DNA of 52,633 nucleotides from an uncultured Mycoplasmatota bacterium (GTDB lineage: Bacteria > Bacillota_I > Bacilli_A > RF39 > UBA660). Positions 1-8,353 of the stretch are shown one piece after another. Location: contig CAMNRN010000002.1 in assembly GCA_946553095.1 (NCBI GenBank), positions 1 through 52,633 of the forward strand, written 5' to 3'. The position numbers and the translations under genes were made by a program. Each line of letters opens with the position of its first letter. The first letter of the stretch is position 1. A model generated the notes under the pieces. It searched no databases. It was not told the origin of the DNA and was given only the letters and a program-made list of their open reading frames with translations.

Positions 1-1
1 C

Positions 2-97
2 TTTATATTTTCCCCGGAGGAAAATTTTGAAAACGGGTTCTGGGTTTCTGGACCCCGTGATATTTATTCACCAAACTCGAAAAGAACCTATACATAA
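2..97 (+). CDS. Partial small protein, 3' end (start lies at the other end of the window)
   Basis: A frame open from the left edge to a TAA at 95-97 encodes the tail of a small protein containing the stretch GFWVSGPRDIYS. If the window is circular, an ATG at 52629 behind the good ribosome binding site AAGGAAGAG reads across the junction into this frame and gives a 33-residue protein. That continuity is visible in the sequence; circularity is inferred. I recognise no function. The stretch is GC-richer than its surroundings (ACGGG...CCCCGT, 34-57) and could also form a hairpin. Confidence 0.45.
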   Translation, partial: FIFSPEENFENGFWVSGPRDIYSPNSKRTYT

Positions 98-99
98 TA

Positions 100-346
100 T
101 TAATAATCTAATAAGCACTACTTAAAGCGGCTTATAAGATTACAAACTATGGCTCCAAATAATCATTAAGCCCAAATGATTTCATAGTTAGACATATATA
201 CCTCCTTAGGTAGTAAAAAATACTAACCAGTAATAAGTATTGTTCTGTTAACATAATCGCATATCGATATAAAATCTTTTCAAGTTCTTAAAAAATATAT
301 TAGAAGTATCTTATAAGTCGCTTTAAGTAGTGATTAGATGATTGTA
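100..346. repeat. Long inverted repeat flanking a control region
   Basis: The left arm (about 100-140) is, on the minus strand, ATCTTATAAGCCGCTTTAAG followed by TAGTG. The right arm (about 309-332) reads ATCTTATAAGTCGCTTTAAG followed by TAGTG on the plus strand. About 25 bases match with one change, separated by about 165 bases of AT-rich spacer. Each arm points outward into an AT-rich -10-like sequence: TATAAT at 345-350 on the right, TATTAATATTATG on the left. The layout fits a pair of divergent promoters or regulator binding sites placed symmetrically. No minus-strand gene is seen to the left. Confidence 0.7.
166..195 (-). CDS. Possible 9-residue leader peptide on the minus strand
   Basis: On the minus strand a perfect AAGGAGG (about 201-207) precedes ATG (195-193), followed by nine codons (MSNYEIIWA) and TAA. 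It lies between the arms of the inverted repeat. Everything else in the window is plus-strand, so a strong ribosome binding site here is unexpected. It could be a leader peptide of an antisense transcript or a relic. The peptide is too short to judge by composition, and chance is possible. Confidence 0.25.
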   Translation of the reverse strand: MSNYEIIWA

Positions 347-350
347 TAAT
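322..350 (+). promoter_or_regulatory. Putative promoter for the packaging and structural genes
   Basis: TATAAT at 345-350 lies 17 bases after TTTAAG (322-327). The -10 is perfect and the -35 weak. The -35 lies inside the right arm of the inverted repeat, so a protein binding the repeat would control it. The first gene starts 33 bases downstream, behind AGGAAAGGAG. Confidence 0.55.
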
Positions 351-382
351 ATTATAGAAGACTTAGGAAAGGAGTAATAAGT

Positions 383-718
383 ATGGCAAAAGTTAAGTCG
401 GTGAATAGTGAAACTAAAACCAAAAAAATGAGACCAGCCTTAACACCTGAAGCTAGGGAGAATCAGATGATTTATCTTGCTACAGAATTAGCTGAACAAC
501 AACTTCGTGATGGAACTGCTTCATCACAAGTTATTACTCACTTTTTAAAACTAGGTTCTACTAAAGAAAAACTTGAACATGAAATATTAGCAGAACAGAA
601 GAAGCTTATTACAGCTAAAACTGAGCAATTAGAATCAGCTAAACGAATTGAAGAGCTTTATGCTAATGCCATAAACGCTATGCGTGAATATGGTGGACAT
701 GGAGGATCTGATGAATAA
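383..718 (+). CDS. Putative small terminase subunit or packaging-associated protein
   Basis: This 111-residue protein is mostly helical and charged. It has a conserved-looking centre (LTPEARENQMIYLATELAEQ, then GTASSQVITHFLKLGS) followed by a heptad-like helix rich in E, K and A (about 60-95). It is the first gene of the packaging block, just before an HNH endonuclease and upstream of the large terminase. That place and size suit a small terminase subunit. I recognise the family from gut phages only as a conserved hypothetical, so the packaging role is an inference from position. The start has a strong AAAGGAG site, and the end overlaps the next gene by eight bases. Confidence 0.45.
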   Translation: MAKVKSVNSETKTKKMRPALTPEARENQMIYLATELAEQQLRDGTASSQVITHFLKLGSTKEKLEHEILAEQKKLITAKTEQLESAKRIEELYANAINAMREYGGHGGSDE

Positions 719-1133
719 AATTCGTTGTTACTCAGAATTAATAAAGCTAAAAACATTCAAAGAGCGATATGAATATCTAAAGCTTGATGGTAAAGTTGGT
801 GAAGAAACATTTGGATTTGATAGATGGCTTAATCAAGCATTCTATAAATCTAAAGAATGGCAAAGAATCAGAAATGATGTAATTGCTAGAGACTTAGGTT
901 GTGACCTAGGTTGTATAGATCGAGAGATCATAGATGAAATGATACTAATTCATCATATGAATCCTATATCAAAAGAAGATATCATTAATAAAACGGATTT
1001 TCTTCTTAATCCAGAATATCTTATAACTACAATCGACAATACACACCGTGCAATACATTACGGTAATGAGGAGATGCTATATCAGCCTCCTATTGAAAGA
1101 TTTAAAAATGATCAGTGTCCATGGAGACACTAA
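711..1133 (+). CDS. HNH endonuclease of the packaging region
   Basis: This 140-residue protein carries an HNH-type core: IHHMNPIS, then NPEYLITTI...NTHRAIHYGN, with the paired His, the Asn and the final His of the beta-beta-alpha metal motif. HNH nucleases beside the large terminase are known, as in HK97 gp74, to help the terminase cut DNA during packaging. The position four genes before terL supports the same role. ATG 711 was chosen over 684 because GGAGG (701-705) sits at the right distance. It overlaps the preceding gene by eight bases, suggesting coupled translation. Confidence 0.75.
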   Translation: MNKIRCYSELIKLKTFKERYEYLKLDGKVGEETFGFDRWLNQAFYKSKEWQRIRNDVIARDLGCDLGCIDREIIDEMILIHHMNPISKEDIINKTDFLLNPEYLITTIDNTHRAIHYGNEEMLYQPPIERFKNDQCPWRH

Positions 1134-1150
1134 GAAAAGAGGTTATAATT

Positions 1151-1669
1151 ATGGGAAATAAAAATTACAATAACTACTACAATAATAAACATGAGATGGC
1201 TCAGCATAGTCACAATGTTCCGCCTATTGTAGAGGAGACTCCTGTCGAGGAGGTTAAACAAGTCGAAACTGAAATAGAAAAAGTTGAAGATACTATTGTT
1301 GAATCTACTGATCCTTCTACAGTTGAAACAACTCCTATTTCTGGTATAAATGAAACTCTTGTTGAAGACGAAAATACTGGTGAAGTAACTGTTGAACCAG
1401 TTGAGAATGCTGAAGAACAAATTCGAAATGAAAATGTTTTAGAAGAAACTCCAACAAGTACTCAATCTAATGTTGTAAATGTTAGAGTAAATGCTAACGC
1501 ATTAAATATCCGTAAGGAACCAAAGAAAGACGCAGACATTGTAACTATTGTTTATAAAGATGAACTTTTAGTTTTACTTGAATCTACATCTATTGATGGA
1601 TTCTATAGAGTTAAAACTCTTACAGGTATTGAAGGTTATTGTATGGAACAATTTGTTGATTTAGTTTAA
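1151..1669 (+). CDS. Acidic protein with C-terminal SH3-like domain
   Basis: The 172-residue product has an Asn/Tyr-rich N-terminus, a long acidic Glu/Val/Thr-rich linker (about 25-110) and a C-terminal bacterial SH3-like domain (about 115-172). That domain has the typical NALNIRKEP opening and the closing GIEGYCMEQFVDL. Such domains bind peptidoglycan or peptides. Here, among packaging and head genes, a virion decoration or structural role is possible but not shown. The start at 1151 follows AAGAGGT. Its best match is a gut-phage family of SH3-tailed proteins with variable linkers. Confidence 0.6.
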   Translation: MGNKNYNNYYNNKHEMAQHSHNVPPIVEETPVEEVKQVETEIEKVEDTIVESTDPSTVETTPISGINETLVEDENTGEVTVEPVENAEEQIRNENVLEETPTSTQSNVVNVRVNANALNIRKEPKKDADIVTIVYKDELLVLLESTSIDGFYRVKTLTGIEGYCMEQFVDLV

Positions 1670-1682
1670 GGAGGTGTTTAGG

Positions 1683-2102
1683 ATGGAAGAGAATGTTGAA
1701 ACTAAAGATCCAATAGTTGAAGAACCAAAAGTGGGAGCTTTAGAAAATAGTATACTTGGTGATATTAAAAGTATGTTAGGACCGACTTATGATGATGAGA
1801 GTTTTGATACAGATATAATCATATACATAAATTCAACATTTACAATTCTTAGACAACTTGGTGTTGGACCAAAAGATGGATATCGAATAAAAGATAAAAA
1901 CAATATTTGGTCTGAATTTGTTAAAGATACAGAAGGCTTAGATGCGGTTAAAACTTACATTTATTTGAAAGTTAAACTTGTATTTGATCCCCCATTAAAT
2001 GCTTCTTTAGTTGAAGCTTTTAACACTCAAGTTAAAGAGTTGGAATGGAGATTAAATGTATCTGTTGAATCTGATCCGATTGGAGGAGAGAATAATGAAT
2101 AA
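1683..2102 (+). CDS. Putative head-tail connector (gp6-like adaptor)
   Basis: The 139-residue protein has an acidic N-terminus, then SILGDIKSMLG and the helical stretch TDIIIYINSTFTILRQLGVG. It continues with a central Trp-containing region and the helix LDAVKTYIYLKVKLVFDPP, ending in a helix with LEWRLNV. The helical layout and hydrophobic pattern match head-tail connector adaptors of HK97-like siphophages. The ribosome binding site AAGGAGGTG (1668-1676) selects ATG 1683 rather than the in-frame GTG 1674. The end overlaps the next gene by eight bases. Confidence 0.55.
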   Translation: MEENVETKDPIVEEPKVGALENSILGDIKSMLGPTYDDESFDTDIIIYINSTFTILRQLGVGPKDGYRIKDKNNIWSEFVKDTEGLDAVKTYIYLKVKLVFDPPLNASLVEAFNTQVKELEWRLNVSVESDPIGGENNE

Positions 2103-2883
2103 TGAAGAAGTTATTGCTCACCATGGTGTAAGAGGTCAGAAATGGGGGATTAGAAGATATCAGTATTCTGATGGAAGTCTAACTCCTGCCGGTAGAAGAA
2201 GAGCTCAAAAACTCAAAGAAGATTATAAATCTTTAACCGGTAAAAAATTAAAGGGTAAGATACCAAAAGAAAGTCCCGAAGGAAAACCAGTTAAAAAATT
2301 GAATGATACTGAGTTATCAGATAGAATTAATAGACTAAGAAAAGAGAAAGAAGCTCTTGCGTTAGAAAAGGATTTATCTAGTAACGGCAGTAAATTTATT
2401 AGAACTGTTGGATCACAAGTTATTGCTCCAGCAGCAATTAGTGCTGGTAAAAGTTTGTTAGAAAAGAAACTTATGGAATGGGGTTCATCGGCTTTAGGTT
2501 TAAATAAGAAAGAAGTAAAATCTACTTATGAAAAATTAAAAGAAGAAGCCAATATATCCGATCTTAAAAAAAAGATTGCTGATAATAAAAGATGGTTAAA
2601 CGATGAAGCTGCCGGATTACATGATACAAAGAGGCAGAAAGAATCGAAACAAAATCAAAATAAGAAATCGGAATCGAAAGATAATAATAAAAGTTCGGGT
2701 AATAACTCAACCTATAATTTTAATTTCTTCGCAAATGAAAAGAAATATAATGAATATCGAGATGCTGGTAAAAAAGTATATGATGCAGTATATGAAGAAA
2801 AATCATCTACAAACATATATGACCAAGCATTATTAAAAGATAAAAGAAAGGGACAAAAGTTATTAGGTTTCTATGGTAGATAG
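2095..2883 (+). CDS. Structural-region protein with N-terminal HHGVRGQKWGIRR motif
   Basis: The 262-residue, very basic, Lys/Asn-rich protein begins almost at once with HHGVRGQKWGIRR and then LTPAGRRRA. This tag is widespread in Bacillota phage proteins, alone or at the end of minor head proteins, and its function is not established. The rest is predicted helical with a low-complexity Lys/Asn/Ser segment at about 180-210. GGAGGAG places the start at 2095. The neighbours, a connector and the large terminase, suggest a role in head assembly or packaging. The gene overlaps terL by 11 bases. Confidence 0.6.
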   Translation: MNNEEVIAHHGVRGQKWGIRRYQYSDGSLTPAGRRRAQKLKEDYKSLTGKKLKGKIPKESPEGKPVKKLNDTELSDRINRLRKEKEALALEKDLSSNGSKFIRTVGSQVIAPAAISAGKSLLEKKLMEWGSSALGLNKKEVKSTYEKLKEEANISDLKKKIADNKRWLNDEAAGLHDTKRQKESKQNQNKKSESKDNNKSSGNNSTYNFNFFANEKKYNEYRDAGKKVYDAVYEEKSSTNIYDQALLKDKRKGQKLLGFYGR

Positions 2884-4627
2884 TAATCTATCTAATACCG
2901 CTGTACCCAAATATTATGGTGAATTTAGAGACGCTGTAATCCGTGGTGAAACACCAGTTTGTGAAACAATATCTATGGAAATGAATCGAATAGATCAATT
3001 GATAGCAAATCCTGGTATATACTACGACTGTAATGCGGTTGAAGGATTTATAAGATATTGCGAAAGAGAATTAACGTTAACAGATGGAGAGGATTTAATA
3101 CTATTAGATTCTTTCAAACTTTGGGCTGAACAATTACTTGGTTGGTATTATTATGTTGAACGTAGTGTCTATGTTCCATCAGAAGATGGTAGAGCTGGAC
3201 ATTACGAGAATAGACGAATTAAAAAACGTCTTATAAATAAGCAATATTTGATTGTAGCGAGGGGTGCTGCAAAATCACAGTATGAATCTTATGTTCATAA
3301 CTATTTTTTGAATGTTGATACAACAACAACTCATCAAGTACATACTGCTCCTACAATGAAACAAGCTGAAGAGGTCTTATCACCTATTAGAACTGCTATA
3401 ACTAGATCTAGAGGTCCGTTGTTTCAATTCCTTACTGAAGGATCAATAAATAACACAACTGGATCTAAAATAAATAGAGTTAAGTTAGCATCTACCAAAA
3501 AGGGTATTGAAAATTTCTTAACCGGATCTTTATTAGAAATTAGACCGATGACTATAGACAAATTACAAGGTTTAAATAGCCGAATTAATTCTGTCGATGA
3601 ATGGTTATCTGGAGATATCAGAGAAGATGTTATAGGTGCGCTGGAACAGGGTGCTTCTAAGAATGATGACTATTTAATATTAGCCGTTAGTTCTGAGGGT
3701 ACAGTTCGTAATGGACCAGGTGATACAATAAAGATGGAGTTAATGGACATCCTAAAAGGAGAATACGTTAATCCACATGTATCTATATTTTGGTATAAAC
3801 TTGACAATTTGGATGAAGTTTCTGAACCAGATAAATGGGTCAAGGCTAATCCAAATATTGGTAAAACTGTTAGTTATGAAACATATCAGTTAGATGTTGA
3901 AAGAGCCGAAAAGGCCCCAGCAAACAGAAATGATATTTTAGCTAAAAGATTTGGTATACCAATGGAAGGTTATACTTATTTCTTTACTTATGAAGAAACA
4001 CTTCCTCATAGGAAAAGGGATTACTGGCAAATGCCTTGCGCTCTTGGAGCGGATTTATCACAAGGTGATGACTTCTGTGCATTTACCTTCTTATTTCCAC
4101 TTCCTAGAATGGCTTTTGGCATAAAAACCAGAAACTATATCAGTGAAAGGACATTAATGAAATTACAGCCAGCAATGAGAATAAAATATGAGCATTTTAT
4201 CAAAGAAGGTTCTCTAATAGTAATGGATGGCACTGTTCTTGATATGATGCAAGTATATGAAGATCTAGATGAACATATTATCGCTACCGGTTACGATATA
4301 CGAGCATTTGGATATGACCCATATAATGCGAAAGATTTCGTTGAGAGATGGGAAAGAGAAAATGGTCCATTTGGAATTGAAAAAGTTCCACAAGGTGCCA
4401 AAACAGAGTCAGTTCCTTTGGGTGAACTAAAGAAAATGGCTGAAGACAGGTTATTGATCTTCGATGAGGAATTAATGACATTTACTATGGGTAACTGTAT
4501 AACTCTAGAAGATACTAATGGTAACCGAAAACTTTATAAGAAACGTTACGATCAAAAAATAGACGCTGTTGCAGCTATGATGGATGCGTACATTGCTTAT
4601 AAGAATAATAGAGATGCGTTTGAATAG
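2873..4627 (+). CDS. terL: Terminase large subunit
   Basis: This 584-residue packaging motor and nuclease has a deviant Walker A, ARGAAKSQ (about residue 129), and a Walker B-like NSVDEW (about 240). The nuclease motif is LGADLSQGDD (about 392-398), and the closing acidic motif is KIDAVAAMMDAY (about 562-573). Length and motif order match phage large terminases of the HK97-associated group. It pumps DNA through the portal and cuts concatemers. It follows the HNH gene and precedes the portal gene, the classic order. The start overlaps the preceding gene, so translation is probably coupled. Confidence 0.95.
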   Translation: MVDSNLSNTAVPKYYGEFRDAVIRGETPVCETISMEMNRIDQLIANPGIYYDCNAVEGFIRYCERELTLTDGEDLILLDSFKLWAEQLLGWYYYVERSVYVPSEDGRAGHYENRRIKKRLINKQYLIVARGAAKSQYESYVHNYFLNVDTTTTHQVHTAPTMKQAEEVLSPIRTAITRSRGPLFQFLTEGSINNTTGSKINRVKLASTKKGIENFLTGSLLEIRPMTIDKLQGLNSRINSVDEWLSGDIREDVIGALEQGASKNDDYLILAVSSEGTVRNGPGDTIKMELMDILKGEYVNPHVSIFWYKLDNLDEVSEPDKWVKANPNIGKTVSYETYQLDVERAEKAPANRNDILAKRFGIPMEGYTYFFTYEETLPHRKRDYWQMPCALGADLSQGDDFCAFTFLFPLPRMAFGIKTRNYISERTLMKLQPAMRIKYEHFIKEGSLIVMDGTVLDMMQVYEDLDEHIIATGYDIRAFGYDPYNAKDFVERWERENGPFGIEKVPQGAKTESVPLGELKKMAEDRLLIFDEELMTFTMGNCITLEDTNGNRKLYKKRYDQKIDAVAAMMDAYIAYKNNRDAFE

Positions 4628-4666
4628 GGTTATCCTATCGACAAATTATTAAAGGGAGGATTCAAA

Positions 4667-5956
4667 ATGGAAAATAATTTAGGATCACGTATTAAAAAAG
4701 CGTGGAACATATTTCTAAATCCAAACCTCTTTGTTAATTCTACTTCTGGTGGTTCTTATAGTAGACCAGATAGACCTAGATTAAGAAATCTCAATGAACG
4801 AACTATAATAACATCTGTTATAACAAAACTTGCAGTTGATGTTAGCACTATAGATATAATGCATTGTAAATTAGATGATAAAGATAGGTATAAAGATGTT
4901 CTTAATACTAAATTAAATGAACGTTTAACAATAGATGCAAATATCGATCAAACATCAAGAGCATTTATAAGAGATGTTGTTATGACAATGCTTGATGAAG
5001 GATGTGCAGCAATAGTGCCTGTTGACACTACGCTAGATCCTAACGATACGCAATCATATGAAATCGACAGTATGCGTGTCGGTAAGATTGTTGGTTGGTA
5101 TCCAAAACATGTCATGGTCAGTTTGTACAATGATAAAGTTGGATATAGACAAGACGTTTTAGTGCCTAAAAAGAATACAGCTATTATTGAAAATCCATTA
5201 TTTCCAGTAATGAATGAATCCAATTCAACTTTAAAAAGACTTACTAGAAAACTAGCGTTACTAGATGTTATAGATGAACAAAGTGGATCTGGTCGATTAG
5301 ATTTGATTATTCAATTGCCTTACACTGTTAAATCCGAGGCAAGAAGAAGTCAAGCTAATCAAAGAAGAGACGAAATTGAACAACAGTTAAGAGGTACCAA
5401 ATATGGTATTGCTTATACTGATGGTACTGAAAAGATTACTCAGTTAAATCGTCCTGTTGAAAATAATCTGATGAAACAAATCGAATATTTAACGAGCATG
5501 CTTTATAGCCAGTTATGTATTTCGCAGACCGTTTTAGATGGTACGGCAGACGAGAAAACCATGAATAATTATTATACTAGAACCGTTGAACCTATTATTA
5601 CATCTATTGTTGATGAAATGAATAGGAAGTTCATTAGTAAAACTGCTAGGACTCAAAAACAAAAGATTTTATTCTTTAGAGATCCATTTAAGTTAGTTCC
5701 TGTAAGTCAAGTAGCTGAAATAGCTGATAAATTTACAAGAAATGAAATCTTGTCTTCTAATGAGGTTAGACAAGTTATAGGACGTAAACCATCAGACGAT
5801 CCTAAGGCAGATCAACTTATAAATAGTAATATATCTCAAGCTAAGACTGATGTCCAAGCTAATCAAACTCCTACTGCACCAACTTCTGGTGAGGAATCTG
5901 ATAAAAAGACTGATACAATTTATGGTAACCTGCCTAAAGAAGAATCAGATACATAA
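4667..5956 (+). CDS. Portal protein
   Basis: The 429-residue protein sits between the large terminase and the protease-capsid gene, with the length and features of HK97-type portals. It has the early NERTIITSVITKLAVDVS helix, an alpha/beta core and the region ERTKYGIAYTDGTEKI-like near the middle. Then comes a long clip/stem helix (LTSMLYSQLCISQTVLDGTA) and a flexible polar C-terminus. It forms the dodecameric DNA channel at one capsid vertex. The start follows AGGGAGGATTC with the A-rich leader TTCAAAATGG, a pattern repeated before several late genes. Confidence 0.88.
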   Translation: MENNLGSRIKKAWNIFLNPNLFVNSTSGGSYSRPDRPRLRNLNERTIITSVITKLAVDVSTIDIMHCKLDDKDRYKDVLNTKLNERLTIDANIDQTSRAFIRDVVMTMLDEGCAAIVPVDTTLDPNDTQSYEIDSMRVGKIVGWYPKHVMVSLYNDKVGYRQDVLVPKKNTAIIENPLFPVMNESNSTLKRLTRKLALLDVIDEQSGSGRLDLIIQLPYTVKSEARRSQANQRRDEIEQQLRGTKYGIAYTDGTEKITQLNRPVENNLMKQIEYLTSMLYSQLCISQTVLDGTADEKTMNNYYTRTVEPIITSIVDEMNRKFISKTARTQKQKILFFRDPFKLVPVSQVAEIADKFTRNEILSSNEVRQVIGRKPSDDPKADQLINSNISQAKTDVQANQTPTAPTSGEESDKKTDTIYGNLPKEESDT

Positions 5957-5974
5957 TGAAAAGGAGGATTCAAA

Positions 5975-7981
5975 ATGGAATATGATTTTAGTGGATGGGC
6001 TACCAAAAATAACATTAAATGTTCCGATGGTAGAACTATTATGCGTGATGCTTTCAAAGATAACGATGGACAAAAAGTTCCATTAGTTTGGAATCACCAA
6101 CATAATCATCCTGATGAGGTTCTAGGACATGCTTTATTGGAAAATAGAGCAGAAGGTGTTTATGCTTATTGTAAGTTCAATGACACTGAGTCTGGACAAA
6201 CCGCTAAAAAGCTCGTAGTTAATGGCGATGTAGACCAATTATCTATATATGCGAATAAACTAAAATCTCAAGCTAATAATGTTATCCATGGTTGCATTCG
6301 AGAAGTTAGTTTAGTATTAGCTGGAGCAAATCCTGGTGCTTTTATTGATTCTGTAATTAGTCATAGTGAAGACGGAGATGATGAAGAAGAAGGTGTAATT
6401 TACACTGATGAAAACATCGAAGTTGAAACTACTAAGGAAGAATCAGAAGAAGATACTGGGGTTGTTGAAACTGATGAAGTTGTTATTGATGATCCAGAAG
6501 AGTCTAAAGAATCTGAGGAATCAGAGAAAAAAGATGAATCTGAAGAAGATAAAACCGATTCAGGAAATGATGAATCTGGAGAAGAAGTTAAGCATTCAGA
6601 TGATAAAACTATCGAAAGTGTGTTTAATACTTTGAATGAGGATCAAAAGAAAGTCGTTAATACCATGACTGGTATTGTTTCTAAAGGTAAAAGTTTAGAT
6701 GAACAAAGCGATGAATTCAAAACTACTGTAAGTAATATGATGGACTCTTTGAATGATGAACAAAAAGACGTTGTATACGCTTTAGTAGGATCTGCTTCAG
6801 AAGTAAAATCTTCTGATAGTGGAAAAGAAAACAAAGATAATGAAGGAGAGGATTCTAATATGAAACATAATGTTTTCGAAAATGAAGAGAAGAATGACAC
6901 TTTAGTACATTCAGAAATCATAGCTGATGCCCTTGCTGATGCTAAAAAATATGGTTCTATGAGGGATAGCTTTATAGAACATGCTGCTGCTAATAATATC
7001 GAAAATATCGATTATTTATTCCCAGAAGCAAAAGAACTTAATACCCCACCAGTAGTTATCAAAGATAACGAAGAATGGGTTGGTGTTATCATGAACTCTG
7101 TTAGACGTAGTCCATTCTCAAGAGTAAAAACTACTTTTGCTAAAATGGATGAAACAACTGCCAGAGCTAAAGGTTATATTAAAGGTAACATGAAAGCTAA
7201 TATTGCTTTATCATTACTTAAACGTATAACTACTCCAACAACTGTATACATCAAAAATACTATGGATAGAGATGATGTTATCGATATCACTGATTTTGAT
7301 GTAGTTGCTTGGTTAAAAGGAGAAATGAGAGGACAACTTAATAAAGAATTAGCATTAGCTATGTTATTAGGTGATGGTAGAGATGTTTCTGATGATAATA
7401 AAATCAACGAACAAAATATCAGACCTATCGTTTCTGATGATAATCTTTATACTATTAAATATGAAGTTAAGAGTGGTAGAGATTATAAAAATACTGCTAA
7501 TAGTGTATCAGAAAATGATTCATTATCTAAAGGTATTATTCGTGCTGCTATTAAGTCACGTAAAGATTATAAAGGATCAGGTAAACCAACATTCTTCACT
7601 ACTGAAGATATCTTAACTGATCTATTATTAATCGAAGACCAAAATGGTCGTATTATTTACGATTCTATTGAAAAATTAGCTACTGCTATGAGAGTAAGTA
7701 AGATCGTAACTGTTCCAGAAATGGAATCAAGAACTGATATCTATGGTGTTATCGTTAACTTCAACGATTATACTGCAGGTGCAGACAAAGGTGGACATGT
7801 TGGTATGTTTGATGATTTCGATATCGATTACAACCAAATGAAATACCTAATGGAAACAAGAATGTCTGGCGCATTAACTGTTCCATATTCAGCTATTGTC
7901 CTTAAGAAGGAAACAACTACTTCTAGCAGATCTAGTTCAGGTACCACTGGAGGCGAAGAAACTAATCAACCACAAGGTTAG
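5975..7981 (+). CDS. Fused prohead protease, delta-like linker and HK97-fold major capsid protein
   Basis: The 668-residue polyprotein has three parts. Residues 1-135 resemble an S78-type prohead protease, with His in VWNHQHN, Ser in QLSIYAN and the family signature EVSLVLAGANPGA. Residues about 136-290 are an acidic Glu/Asp/Ser-rich, coiled-coil-like linker suited to a scaffolding delta domain. Residues about 296-668 are an HK97-fold capsid protein with an N-arm, the GYIKGNMKANIAL region and a GDGRDVSD-like loop, ending in a Ser/Thr/Gly tail. Protease and capsid are usually separate genes. An in-frame ATG at 6860 has its own ribosome binding site, so free capsid protein may also be made. Confidence 0.88.
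   Translation: MEYDFSGWATKNNIKCSDGRTIMRDAFKDNDGQKVPLVWNHQHNHPDEVLGHALLENRAEGVYAYCKFNDTESGQTAKKLVVNGDVDQLSIYANKLKSQANNVIHGCIREVSLVLAGANPGAFIDSVISHSEDGDDEEEGVIYTDENIEVETTKEESEEDTGVVETDEVVIDDPEESKESEESEKKDESEEDKTDSGNDESGEEVKHSDDKTIESVFNTLNEDQKKVVNTMTGIVSKGKSLDEQSDEFKTTVSNMMDSLNDEQKDVVYALVGSASEVKSSDSGKENKDNEGEDSNMKHNVFENEEKNDTLVHSEIIADALADAKKYGSMRDSFIEHAAANNIENIDYLFPEAKELNTPPVVIKDNEEWVGVIMNSVRRSPFSRVKTTFAKMDETTARAKGYIKGNMKANIALSLLKRITTPTTVYIKNTMDRDDVIDITDFDVVAWLKGEMRGQLNKELALAMLLGDGRDVSDDNKINEQNIRPIVSDDNLYTIKYEVKSGRDYKNTANSVSENDSLSKGIIRAAIKSRKDYKGSGKPTFFTTEDILTDLLLIEDQNGRIIYDSIEKLATAMRVSKIVTVPEMESRTDIYGVIVNFNDYTAGADKGGHVGMFDDFDIDYNQMKYLMETRMSGALTVPYSAIVLKKETTTSSRSSSGTTGGEETNQPQG
6843..6862 (+). 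promoter_or_regulatory. Internal ribosome binding site and start for a separate capsid protein
   Basis: AAGGAGAG (6843-6850) lies nine bases before ATG (6860-6862), in frame with the long protease-capsid gene. Residue 296, where this start falls, is where the acidic linker ends and capsid sequence begins (MKHNVFENEE). Initiation here would yield a 373-residue capsid protein. The motif is seen directly; its use is inferred. Confidence 0.5.
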
Positions 7982-7985
7982 TAGT

Positions 7986-8003
7986 GAGAGGGAGTTTCCT
8001 CTC
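7986..8003 (+). other. Stem-loop after the capsid gene
   Basis: GAGAGG (7986-7991), six-base loop, CCTCTC (7998-8003), with an alternative GGGAG/CTCCC pairing. No U-run follows, so this is more likely an mRNA-stabilising or attenuating hairpin at the 3' end of the highly expressed capsid message than a full terminator. Confidence 0.4.
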
Positions 8004-8032
8004 TCCCAATAAAAAGTAAAGGAGGAATCAAA

Positions 8033-8353
8033 ATGGCAAAATTTAGCGGTAAAATAGGTTTTATGGTTACTGTTGAAACTGAACCTGGATACTGGGAAGA
8101 GACAATTGTTGAAAAACCATATCGAGGAGATGTTACAAGAAATACTAGCCGTATGCAACCTAATTCAAACACTATTGATGATATAACTATAAGTAATAAC
8201 ATTAGTATTGTTGCAGACCCATTTGCTAATGAGAATTTTATGCATATGAAATATGTTACATTTATGAAAAATAAGTGGAAAATTTCTAATGTTGAAATTC
8301 AGTATCCAAGAATACTCTTGACTTTAGGAGGTTTGTATAATGAGCAAAAATAA
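8033..8353 (+). CDS. Putative head-closure / head-tail joining protein
   Basis: This small 106-residue beta-rich protein has the core ISIVADPFANENFMHMKYV and the closing WKISNVEIQYPRILLTLGG. It lies directly after the capsid gene and before the tail terminator and major tail protein, where siphophages encode the head-closure (stopper) protein. I recognise the family from many gut phages as a short conserved protein of the neck. The exact assignment comes from place, size and strand pattern. The ribosome binding site AAAGGAGG is strong. The end overlaps the next gene by 14 bases. Confidence 0.5.
   Translation: MAKFSGKIGFMVTVETEPGYWEETIVEKPYRGDVTRNTSRMQPNSNTIDDITISNNISIVADPFANENFMHMKYVTFMKNKWKISNVEIQYPRILLTLGGLYNEQK

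Noticed and set aside
6408-7616. Plus-strand alternative frames in the capsid gene (6408-6635, 7371-7616)
   Set aside because: Low-complexity Lys/Leu-rich shadows of the acidic linker and capsid frame without ribosome binding sites.
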